From Alphaproteobacteria bacterium (lineage in GTDB: Bacteria > Pseudomonadota > Alphaproteobacteria > Rickettsiales > UBA998), in assembly GCA_021730835.1 (NCBI GenBank), contig JAKFYP010000156.1:1-5784 (forward strand): a stretch of 5,784 bases of DNA. The letters run 5' to 3'. The position numbers were made by a program, and so were the translations under genes. The notes under the pieces are model-generated. The model did not search any database. It was not told the origin of the DNA and worked only from the letters and a program-made list of their open reading frames with translations. Below are positions 1 through 4,805 of the stretch, one piece after another (the stretch's first letter is position 1; the number at the start of each line of letters is the position of its first letter).

Positions 1-175
1 CAAAAAACCGAAGACCTACCAGAAATTACCAAACCCAATCCAAATCGACCCCAGAAAAAAATGACAAAAAATCATTGCCCATCAACATAATGTCACGCTA
101 TCCTACGCGCTTAACCGGACAGTAGTGATTTCAGAGGCTTCTCAAGGGGGAGCATAGAAAAACGTCCCTTACTTC
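1..175. other. A/C-rich gene-free stretch at the left edge, downstream of ubiE
   Basis: No gene can be assigned here. The first 80 bases are strongly rich in A and C with very few G. All three plus-strand frames are open from the window edge, to stops at 62-64, 88-90 and 123-125. The end of a plus-strand gene entering from the left is therefore possible, but no frame is favoured and no family is recognisable. On the minus strand only very short frames start here, the longest about 20 codons. So ubiB, which often follows ubiE in Alphaproteobacteria, does not begin directly after ubiE. The stretch is best read as the 3' flank of ubiE, possibly overlapping the end of an unknown neighbour. Confidence 0.4.
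54..76 (-). terminator. weak possible terminator for ubiE
   Basis: Read on the minus strand, AATGA (76-72) can pair with TCATT (64-60) across a 7-nt T-rich loop, and the second arm runs straight into more T (59-55). This has the order of an intrinsic terminator and lies about 100 nt after the ubiE stop. The stem is only 5 bp with a single G-C pair, so stability is poor. The low confidence reflects that. Confidence 0.2.
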
Positions 176-937
176 CTACACCTTCCAGCCGGTATGCAGT
201 GCAACGATGCCGCCGGATAAGGGGCGGTAATGGACATTGGAGAAACCGGCATCGCACATCATCCGCGCAAACGTGTCAGCATCGGGGAACTGGCGGATGG
301 ACTCGACCAGATATTGATACGGATCGCCGTCCCCGGCGACCAGCTTGCCCATGCGGGGGATCACCTGAAACGAATACCATTCATAAAGCTTCTCAATGAC
401 CGCGTTTTTCGGATGGCTGAACTCCAGGCACAAAAACTGCCCGCCGGGGCGTAGAATACGGCATGCCTCACCTAAAACCCGGTCAATATGCGTGACGTTG
501 CGAATGCCAAACGCCATCGTGCAGGCATCCATCCGCCCGCCCGGCAACGGCAACGCCTCGGCATTGGCCACCAGCCATTCGATCCTGTCGGCGGGCAGGC
601 CGGCATCTATCGCCTTGCGCTTGCCCTGCTCAAGCATATCGGGGTTTATATCGCTGATCGTCACATGCCCGCCGCCACGCCTGAGAAACCGGGCGGCAAT
701 ATCGCCCGTTCCCCCGGCGAGATCGAGCAGGCGCATGGACGGGACGGGATGCAGCTTGTCAATCAGCGTATCTTTCCATGCATGATGCAGGCCCGCGCTC
801 ATCAGGTCATTCATCAGGTCGTAACGGGCGGCGACACCGGTGAAAACATCGTTGACCATGCCCTGTTTGGCCTCCTCATCCACCGGGCGGAATCCGAAAT
901 GCGTGGTGAAATCACGTTTTGAACTGGCGTTTGGCAT
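176..937 (-). CDS. ubiE: UbiE: ubiquinone/menaquinone biosynthesis C-methyltransferase
   Basis: A 253-residue class I SAM-dependent methyltransferase. The family C-methylates 2-polyprenyl-6-methoxy-1,4-benzoquinol in ubiquinone synthesis and, where present, demethylmenaquinol. It acts in the cytoplasm or at the inner membrane face. Visible motifs are the family signature YDLMNDLMSAGLHHAWK at residues 39-55, the SAM-binding glycine loop LDLAGGTGD at 71-79, the acidic strand end ISDINPDM at 94-101, GIRNV at 144-148, and the second signature around ILRPGG (161-166) through LEFSHP (171-176). Length is close to the usual 250. The ATG at 937-935 is the only start that leaves a normal N-terminus, with THFGF at residues 12-16. 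No Shine-Dalgarno sequence precedes it, which fits a leaderless or very short leader. It diverges from mutM across 44 bp. ubiB, its usual partner, is not directly downstream. Identification is secure; whether menaquinone is also a substrate cannot be told. Confidence 0.96.
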   Translation of the reverse strand: MPNASSKRDFTTHFGFRPVDEEAKQGMVNDVFTGVAARYDLMNDLMSAGLHHAWKDTLIDKLHPVPSMRLLDLAGGTGDIAARFLRRGGGHVTISDINPDMLEQGKRKAIDAGLPADRIEWLVANAEALPLPGGRMDACTMAFGIRNVTHIDRVLGEACRILRPGGQFLCLEFSHPKNAVIEKLYEWYSFQVIPRMGKLVAGDGDPYQYLVESIRQFPDADTFARMMCDAGFSNVHYRPLSGGIVALHTGWKV

Positions 938-971
938 AGCACATATGTAGCAGTGAATCCGGATGTTGCAA
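919..971. promoter_or_regulatory. candidate divergent promoters for ubiE and mutM sharing a palindromic -10
   Basis: The palindrome CATATG at 942-947 can serve as a modest -10 box on either strand. For mutM (plus), TTGAAC at 919-924 lies 17 bp upstream of it. For ubiE (minus), TTGCAA at 966-971 lies 18 bp upstream. Each -35 matches TTGACA at 4 of 6 positions and the -10 matches TATAAT at 3 of 6, so this is suggestive only. The ubiE version would start transcription almost exactly at its ATG, agreeing with the missing ribosome binding site. The mutM version gives a leader of about 27 nt with a short GAG at 973-975, six bases before the ATG. Confidence 0.35.
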
Positions 972-981
972 CGAGTTTCCT

Positions 982-1806
982 ATGCCTGAATTGCCCGAAG
1001 TCGAAACCGTCCGCCGCGGCCTCGATCAATCCGTCGCCGGAGGACAACTGCACCGGCTGACGCTGGCCCGCCCCGATCTGCGCGTGCCTTTCACTCCCGG
1101 CATGGCGAGGCGGCTGGAAGGCAAACGACTGGATTCCGTCGGCAGGCGGGCGAAATACCTGCTGCTGCGCTTTGATTCCGGCGATACGGTTATCCTGCAT
1201 CTGGGCATGTCTGGGCGGATTCGCGTGGGAAAACCCGGTAAAATTTCTCAGGAAAAACATGATCATGCCGTGTTTTCCTTCAACGGGGCCGAGATGCGTT
1301 TTTCCGATCCGCGCCGCTTCGGCCTGATGGTGCTGGCAAAGGAAACGGAGCTGGCTGAACACCCATTGCTTGCCGGTATCGGCCCTGAGCCTTTTTCCGA
1401 TGCGTTTTCAGCACATTATCTGAGCGAAGCGCTGGCAAAACGCAGGGGGCCGGTCAAGACCGCCCTGCTCGATCAAAAGCTGATCGCCGGAGTGGGAAAT
1501 ATTTATGCCTGCGAAGCCCTGTTCCGTGCCGGGATCCATCCTGAAACACCCTGTCATCAAACAACTGAAAAAACTGAAATAATCATCGCATCTATTCGCG
1601 CCGTACTCGGGGAAGCCATTGATTCGGGCGGCTCAAGCTTACGCGATTATGTGCAGGCTAACGGCGAGATGGGATATTTCCAGCATCATTTCCGGGTATA
1701 CGGCAGGGAGAAAAAGCCATGTATAACATGCAATAAGCCAATTCATGCGCAACGTCAGGCCGGACGATCAACTTTTTTCTGCCCGGTCTGCCAGCCCTGT
1801 CGATAG
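982..1806 (+). CDS. mutM: MutM/Fpg: formamidopyrimidine-DNA glycosylase
   Basis: A 274-residue bifunctional glycosylase/AP lyase that removes 8-oxoguanine and formamidopyrimidines from DNA as the first step of base-excision repair. The N-terminus MPELPEVETVRRGL is the family hallmark: after Met removal the new N-terminal Pro is the Schiff-base nucleophile and the next Glu is catalytic. Lys58 (RRAKYL), Met76 (HLGMSGR), and Arg112 and Phe113 (DPRRFG) match the conserved catalytic and base-flipping positions. The helix-two-turn-helix region lies around LDQKLIAGVGNIYACEALF (163-181). The C-terminal zinc finger has CITC at 247-250 and CPVC at 267-270, with GRSTFF at 261-266. All four cysteines and the finger arginine are present, so the protein should be active. 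Length is normal. It starts at an ATG with only a weak GAG ribosome binding site. It is divergent from ubiE, and a 340-bp gene-free region follows. Confidence 0.97.
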   Translation: MPELPEVETVRRGLDQSVAGGQLHRLTLARPDLRVPFTPGMARRLEGKRLDSVGRRAKYLLLRFDSGDTVILHLGMSGRIRVGKPGKISQEKHDHAVFSFNGAEMRFSDPRRFGLMVLAKETELAEHPLLAGIGPEPFSDAFSAHYLSEALAKRRGPVKTALLDQKLIAGVGNIYACEALFRAGIHPETPCHQTTEKTEIIIASIRAVLGEAIDSGGSSLRDYVQANGEMGYFQHHFRVYGREKKPCITCNKPIHAQRQAGRSTFFCPVCQPCR

Positions 1807-1847
1807 AAAAAATCCTGTAAAAACCGGAAGGCCTGCACAAAAAACGG

Positions 1848-1870
1848 AAAAATATTTATATAAAAAATAT
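1848..1870. other. 23-bp run of only A and T, candidate unwinding element
   Basis: This run contains no G or C, in contrast to the GC-rich genes on both sides. It begins about 40 bp after the mutM stop and lies about 200 bp from the DnaA boxes. It could be an easily melted DNA unwinding element, an UP-like element, or simply relaxed intergenic sequence. It is far from the boxes for a classical unwinding element, which usually adjoins them. Confidence 0.35.
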
Positions 1871-1970
1871 GGTTACGAATGTTATCCCGCAAAAACAACC
1901 GGGTGCGAATCCCAAACCGAAGCAGCCGGATTTTTTTTGCCGTCAAGCCAAAATATCTCACTCAAAGCGC

Positions 1971-2000
1971 TTGACTCAGCCGCGAACGGGCGGTAACAAT
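1971..2000 (+). promoter_or_regulatory. promoter for rpsT and probably the downstream rhodanese-dnaA genes
   Basis: The -35 is TTGACT (1971-1976), preceded by C to give the CTTGAC form frequent in Alphaproteobacteria. The -10 is TAACAA (1994-1999, 17-bp spacer) or AACAAT (1995-2000, 18-bp spacer). Transcription would start near 2007, leaving a leader of about 140 nt that contains the DnaA boxes and the tandem 11-mer. A GANTC site (GACTC, 1973-1977) overlaps the -35 box, so adenine methylation could affect polymerase binding if the host has CcrM. That last point is inference. Confidence 0.6.
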
Positions 2001-2069
2001 AGCGAACTTCGCGCCACCGCAAGGCAGGTTTCGGCAAGGTTTCCCAATCATTTCGGAAGCTTGCCGGAA

Positions 2070-2093
2070 TTTTCCACAGGGGGCTGTGGATAA
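2070..2093. promoter_or_regulatory. inverted pair of DnaA boxes
   Basis: TGTGGATAA at 2085-2093 is a perfect consensus DnaA box (TTATCCACA) read on the minus strand. TTTTCCACA at 2070-2078 matches the same consensus at 8 of 9 positions on the plus strand. The boxes face each other across 6 bp, and their cores form the inverted repeat CCACAG-GGGG-CTGTGG (2074-2089). I found no other good box in the window. The pair sits between the predicted rpsT promoter and the rpsT start. Bound DnaA could block elongation there or nucleate an origin complex. Confidence 0.7.
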
Positions 2094-2115
2094 GCAGTGA
2101 AAATGCAGTGAAAAT
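2094..2115 (+). repeat. perfect tandem 11-mer next to the DnaA boxes
   Basis: GCAGTGAAAAT occurs twice back to back (2094-2104 and 2105-2115), starting at the base directly after the perfect DnaA box. A degraded third unit (2116-2126, 6 of 11 identical, sharing the GTGAA core) follows. The unit is one helical turn, so each copy presents the same face of the DNA. Tandem A/T-rich repeats beside DnaA boxes are typical of origin unwinding regions. A protein-binding iteron or chance duplication are the alternatives. Confidence 0.7.
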
Positions 2116-2146
2116 AATGTGAACAACTTATTAATTCAGGAATCAC

Positions 2147-2410
2147 ATGGCACACCATAAATCGGCAATCAAACGTATCCGCCAGACCGAGCGTCGCACG
2201 GCGGTCAACCGGGCGCGCACCAGTCGCATCCGTACTTTCATCCGTAACGTGGAATCGGCGGTCGCTCAGGGCGACAAGGAAGCCGCAAGCAAGGCTTTCA
2301 AACTGGCCGAGCCTGAGATCATGCGTGGCGTGACCAAGGGCGTGCTCAAGAAAAATACGGCGGCGCGGAAAGTCAGCCGCCTCGCCGCACGCGTTCAGGC
2401 TTTGTCCTGA
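2147..2410 (+). CDS. rpsT: 30S ribosomal protein S20
   Basis: An 87-residue, lysine- and arginine-rich helical protein that binds 16S rRNA early in assembly of the small subunit. The N-terminus MAHHKSAIKRIRQTERR and the internal KGVLKKNTAARKVSRL stretch (64-79) are characteristic of S20, and the length is the family norm. It starts at ATG with AGGA at 2138-2141, five bases upstream. A GANTC site lies between the ribosome binding site and the start. A strong promoter and DnaA boxes precede it. The rhodanese gene follows at 96 bp without a convincing terminator, so read-through into the dnaA gene is likely. S20 is known in Escherichia coli to repress its own translation; nothing here proves the same. 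Confidence 0.97.
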   Translation: MAHHKSAIKRIRQTERRTAVNRARTSRIRTFIRNVESAVAQGDKEAASKAFKLAEPEIMRGVTKGVLKKNTAARKVSRLAARVQALS

Positions 2411-2505
2411 CCTTCTCGCCGGTTTTCGGCATAACTCTTTGAGTTTCATCAGGTTTGCTGCAATTGCGGCATGGGGAAGTATTGTCTTCTGCAAGGGAAT
2501 GTGAC

Positions 2506-2964
2506 GTGTCCGAATCTCACCAATCCGCCGCCTGCCGGCTACCCTCCAAAGGCCATGCCGGAGATATATCGCCTGCGGATGTTTACCGCGAGGTAATGCA
2601 AAACCCGGATGCCCGTCTGGTCGATGTGCGTACCGAACCGGAATGGATGTTCTCCGGCACTGCCGATCTGAGCGCGGTCGGTAATCGCCTGATTCTGTTG
2701 TCGTGGCGGCTGTTTCCGAATTTCGAGCAAAACGGGCCATTTATGGAGCAGTTTAGCAGGCAGGTGACAAATAAAAACGCTCCGGTTTACTTTATGTGCA
2801 AGACCGGCGGGCGCTCGTCGGAAGCGGCGGCGGCGGCTACGGCGGCGGGCTATACCGCCTGCTATAACGTGGCAGGTGGTTTCGAGGGCAATCCGAATGA
2901 GGCCGGACAGCGCGGCAGACTCAGCGGATGGAAGGCGGAGGGCTTACCGTGGCGACAGGCATGA
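2506..2964 (+). CDS. single-domain rhodanese-like sulfurtransferase
   Basis: A 152-residue cytoplasmic protein made of one rhodanese domain. Visible are the N-terminal helix start GDISPADVYREV (19-30), the strand-loop LVDVRTEPEW (38-47), the active-site loop CKTGGRS with candidate persulfide cysteine Cys98 (98-104), AAGYTACYNVAGGFEG (113-128), and a C-terminal tail GWKAEGLPWRQ (141-151) like that of an alphaproteobacterial rhodanese family I recall. The intact C-x4-R-S loop suggests an active sulfur carrier, but the donor and acceptor are unknown. I chose the GTG at 2506 because AAGGGA (2493-2498) stands seven bases upstream. A TTG at 2455 would add 17 residues without a family-like sequence. 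The stop overlaps an in-frame dnaA ATG as ATGA (2961-2964). Its position between rpsT and dnaA is notable, and its link to replication, if any, is unknown. Confidence 0.88.
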   Translation: MSESHQSAACRLPSKGHAGDISPADVYREVMQNPDARLVDVRTEPEWMFSGTADLSAVGNRLILLSWRLFPNFEQNGPFMEQFSRQVTNKNAPVYFMCKTGGRSSEAAAAATAAGYTACYNVAGGFEGNPNEAGQRGRLSGWKAEGLPWRQA

Positions 2965-2999
2965 TATTACACGCAATGCAACAGGATAATGAGAACCGG

Positions 3000-4415
3000 A
3001 TGACAGCAACCTCACAGACCAATAACGCCGAAGCCGCATGGGCACGCGTGCTTGACAAAATGCGCCAGAGTCAGGGCGATGCCGTCTACCGCAACTGGTT
3101 GAAACCCCTCACTTTCATCGGCATTGAGGATGGTAAGGCGGTGCTTGGCGCGCCAACGCGCTTTATGCGGGAATGGGTGCAGTCGCATTATATGGAGCGG
3201 CTGTGCCAGTTCTGGCCGTTTGAGTATCCCGGCGTGCAAGGCGTGCAGATCGTGGTGCGCTCGCGGCGCACACTCCGGCAGGACGTGAAATCCGCGAAGG
3301 ATACGAACGATGAGCGGGACAATCCGGCAGCGCCCGCGACAATCAAAACGCTCGCCATACCTGTGGAAGAGCAGGCCTGCCAGTTCGGCAGCCCGCTCGA
3401 TCCGCGCTTTACCTTCGAGAATTTCGTGGTCGGACGCCCCAACGAGCTGGCCTACGCCGTTTCCCGGCGCGTTGCTGAGTCCAACTCCGTGGTGCTGGGC
3501 TGTAACCCGTTATTCCTTTACGGCGGCGTGGGGCTGGGGAAAACCCACCTCATGCACGCGATTGCATGGCATATCCGCCGCCAGAATCCGGGGCGGCGTG
3601 TGATGTATCTCTCGGCTGAGAAATTCATGTACCAGTTCATCCGGGCGATTCGTACCAACGAGGCCATCGCCTTTAAAGAGCAGTTTCGCTCAGTTGATGT
3701 GCTGATGGTGGATGACGTACAGTTTATCGGCGGCAAGGAATCCACGCAGGAAGAATTCTTCCACACCTTCAACGCGCTGATTGACCAGAACAAGCAACTG
3801 GTGATTTCCGCCGACCGCTCCCCCTCGGATTTAAGCGACCTTGAAGAACGCATCCGCTCGCGCCTCGGCTGGGGGCTGGTGGCCGACATCAACACCACCA
3901 ATTATGAATTGCGCCTTGGTATCCTTCAGTCGAAGGTGGAGAAATTGCAAGTCGAAGTACCCGGCCCGGTGCTCGAATTCCTCGCCCACCGCATTACCTC
4001 CAACGTACGCGAACTGGAAGGGGCGCTTAATCGCGTCGTTGCCCATGCCACGCTGGTCGGGCGGGAAATCACCCTCGATACGACGCAGGAAGTGTTGCAG
4101 GATTTGCTGCGTGCCAACGATCAGCGGGTCAATATTGACGACATCCAGCGTACCGTAGCGCGGCATTACAATATCAAGGTATCGGATATGCACTCGGCGC
4201 GGCGCTCCATCGCCGTCGCCCGCCCGCGCCAGATCGCTATGTATCTCTCCAAGCAGCTTACCTCGAAAAGCCTGCCGGAAATCGGGCGGCGCTTCGGCGG
4301 CAAGGATCACACCACCGTGATGCACGCAATTCGCCGGATCGAAGAGTTAAGCAGTCAGGATCCCGAGTTGCGCGAAGATATTGAATTGCTCAATCGTACC
4401 CTGCGGCATCAGTAA
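3000..4415 (+). CDS. dnaA: DnaA: chromosomal replication initiator ATPase
   Basis: From this start a 471-residue protein, close to the 467 of Escherichia coli DnaA. It binds DnaA boxes, oligomerises with ATP and opens the origin. Domain I (about 10-80) carries the WLKPL motif. A variable linker follows. The AAA+ domain begins at FTFENFVVG (137-145), with Walker A GGVGLGKT (175-182), Walker B LMVDD (235-239), sensor 1 near VISAD (268-272), the arginine-finger box ERIRSRLGWG (283-292), and the NVRELEGAL motif (335-343). Domain IV (about 378-471) has VARPRQIAMYL (406-416) and the signature KDHTTVMHAIRRIEEL (435-450) that reads the box. All key residues are present. The start is uncertain: ATGs at 2928, 2961, 2976 and 3000 are in frame. 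I prefer 3000 because family-like sequence begins shortly after it; AGGA at 2983-2986 is 13 bases away, so its spacing is poor. The ATG at 2961 overlaps the rhodanese stop and would allow translational coupling. Confidence 0.97.
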   Translation: MTATSQTNNAEAAWARVLDKMRQSQGDAVYRNWLKPLTFIGIEDGKAVLGAPTRFMREWVQSHYMERLCQFWPFEYPGVQGVQIVVRSRRTLRQDVKSAKDTNDERDNPAAPATIKTLAIPVEEQACQFGSPLDPRFTFENFVVGRPNELAYAVSRRVAESNSVVLGCNPLFLYGGVGLGKTHLMHAIAWHIRRQNPGRRVMYLSAEKFMYQFIRAIRTNEAIAFKEQFRSVDVLMVDDVQFIGGKESTQEEFFHTFNALIDQNKQLVISADRSPSDLSDLEERIRSRLGWGLVADINTTNYELRLGILQSKVEKLQVEVPGPVLEFLAHRITSNVRELEGALNRVVAHATLVGREITLDTTQEVLQDLLRANDQRVNIDDIQRTVARHYNIKVSDMHSARRSIAVARPRQIAMYLSKQLTSKSLPEIGRRFGGKDHTTVMHAIRRIEELSSQDPELREDIELLNRTLRHQ

Positions 4416-4436
4416 AGTGTATGAGGTGTCTTGCAG

Positions 4437-4667
4437 CTAATGCACGCTGGAGGGGGTAAGATTGTGCATGCGCGCCGAAGAAAAAGCGGCATCGCGGCTG
4501 GCAAACAGGGCCAACTCCACTCCTTCTTCCGTGCAAACCATATAGGCGCGGTGCTCGCCGATCTGAACCGGCTTGATGAACGTGACCAGCCCTTCCGCCA
4601 CCAATTCCTGAGCCGCATGCTCGCCATCGGGGAAAATCTCTTCCAGCAGGTCGCCAATCGTGGTCAT
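4437..4667 (-). CDS. DUF1150-type small protein
   Basis: A 76-residue acidic protein. The second half, reading IKPVQIGEHRAYMVCTEEG (31-49) then ELALFASRDAAFSSA (51-65) and ending in HNLTPSSVH, follows the pattern I associate with DUF1150: an RPV-like strand, a Y-A-x-H-A-A-D-G-like hairpin, a 'DS/SREAAL' helix and a terminal V-S-V-H. DUF1150 proteins are small alphaproteobacterial proteins of unknown function, often next to small heat-shock (Hsp20) genes. No Hsp20 gene is visible here. The start ATG has GGAG six bases upstream on the minus strand (complement of 4674-4677), a good ribosome binding site. The gene converges on dnaA with 21 bp between the stops, leaving no room for separate terminators. 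The family call is from memory of the pattern; the coding call itself is stronger. Confidence 0.75.
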   Translation of the reverse strand: MTTIGDLLEEIFPDGEHAAQELVAEGLVTFIKPVQIGEHRAYMVCTEEGVELALFASRDAAFSSARMHNLTPSSVH

Positions 4668-4683
4668 GGGGGTCTCCGTTATC

Positions 4684-4698
4684 TATACCTGAAGTATA
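4684..4698. promoter_or_regulatory. TATAC inverted repeat over the likely -10 of the DUF1150-type gene
   Basis: TATAC (4684-4688) and GTATA (4694-4698) form a perfect 5-bp inverted repeat around CTGAA. On the minus strand the same stretch reads GGTATA-CTTCA-GGTATA, a direct repeat with an 11-bp period, and contains TATACT (complement of 4693-4698), a 5-of-6 match to a -10 box. It lies 17 to 31 bases upstream of the gene start. No good -35 stands at the right distance, so the promoter may rely on an activator or another sigma factor. Confidence 0.4.
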
Positions 4699-4722
4699 CC
4701 ACGCCCCGCGCCGTGCCGTGTG

Positions 4723-4757
4723 TGAAGATTGCGTGACAGCGGGTTGGTCAATCTTCA
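4723..4757. repeat. perfect 9-bp inverted repeat in the divergent spacer
   Basis: TGAAGATTG (4723-4731) and CAATCTTCA (4749-4757) are exact reverse complements separated by 17 bp, with centres 26 bp apart. The repeat encloses the best -35 box of the plus-strand gene at 4806, and its second arm overlaps the proposed -10. It is followed by no T-run on either strand, so a terminator is unlikely. An operator for a dimeric regulator serving one or both divergent genes is the natural reading. No regulator gene is in view. Confidence 0.6.
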
Positions 4758-4761
4758 TAAA
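4733..4761 (+). promoter_or_regulatory. candidate promoter of the unrecognised right-edge gene
   Basis: GTGACA (4733-4738, 5 of 6 matches to TTGACA) and CATAAA (4756-4761, 4 of 6 matches to TATAAT) are separated by 17 bp. Transcription would start near 4768, giving a leader of about 38 nt. The -35 lies inside the loop of the 9-bp inverted repeat and the -10 touches its right arm, so a protein bound to the repeat would occlude the promoter. Confidence 0.45.
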
Positions 4762-4805
4762 ACTGTCATTCTAAAACCCCGGGAATTGTGATATAAAAGA
4801 AGCTT

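Larger units (their letters stand above)
1807..2146. promoter_or_regulatory. gene-free control region before rpsT; possible replication-origin element
   Basis: No credible gene lies here. In order the region holds an all-A/T run (1848-1870), a run of eight T (1931-1938) with no convincing stem before it, a good sigma-70-type promoter (1971-2000), an inverted pair of DnaA boxes (2070-2093), a perfect tandem 11-mer (2094-2115), an A/T-rich tail, and the rpsT ribosome binding site (AGGA, 2138-2141). Three GANTC sites, the target of the alphaproteobacterial methylase CcrM, lie at 1907-1911, 1973-1977 and 2140-2144. DnaA boxes, short tandem repeats and A/T-rich DNA are the parts of a bacterial origin. 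However, only two boxes are clear, and they lie inside the predicted leader of the rpsT transcript, so autoregulation by DnaA is an equally good reading. Confidence 0.5.

Noticed and set aside
488..922. 144-codon plus-strand frame opposite ubiE
   Set aside because: It is antisense to a conserved, clearly identified gene and shows no protein-family features.
1899..1915. tRNA T-arm look-alike GGGTGCGAATCCC
   Set aside because: The loop resembles TTCGAAT, but only three stem pairs form, and no acceptor, D or anticodon arms are found around it.
1921..1938. Run of eight T as the mutM terminator
   Set aside because: No stem longer than four pairs, with a very long loop, precedes it on the plus strand; not listed as a feature.
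1869..2093. 74-codon frame in the mutM-rpsT spacer
   Set aside because: No ribosome binding site and no family-like sequence; it runs over the promoter and DnaA boxes, so regulatory DNA explains it better.
2127..2146. CtrA site (TTAA-N7-TTAA) before rpsT
   Set aside because: A single TTAA at 2131-2134 has no partner at the required distance.
2418..2430. GCCG-GTTTT-CGGC hairpin after rpsT as terminator
   Set aside because: The stem is only four pairs and no T-run follows, so it would hardly stop transcription.
4390..4758. 122-codon minus-strand frame over the end of dnaA and the DUF1150-type gene
   Set aside because: It overlaps both genes in another frame; the 76-residue frame has the good ribosome binding site and family pattern.
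4792..4797. TATAAA as -10 of the right-edge gene
   Set aside because: It would start transcription at the ATG itself and has only a 3-of-6 -35 upstream; the 4733-4761 promoter is better matched.
4794..4805. Earlier start for the right-edge gene
   Set aside because: An in-frame TAA at 4794-4796 and no start codon between it and 4806.
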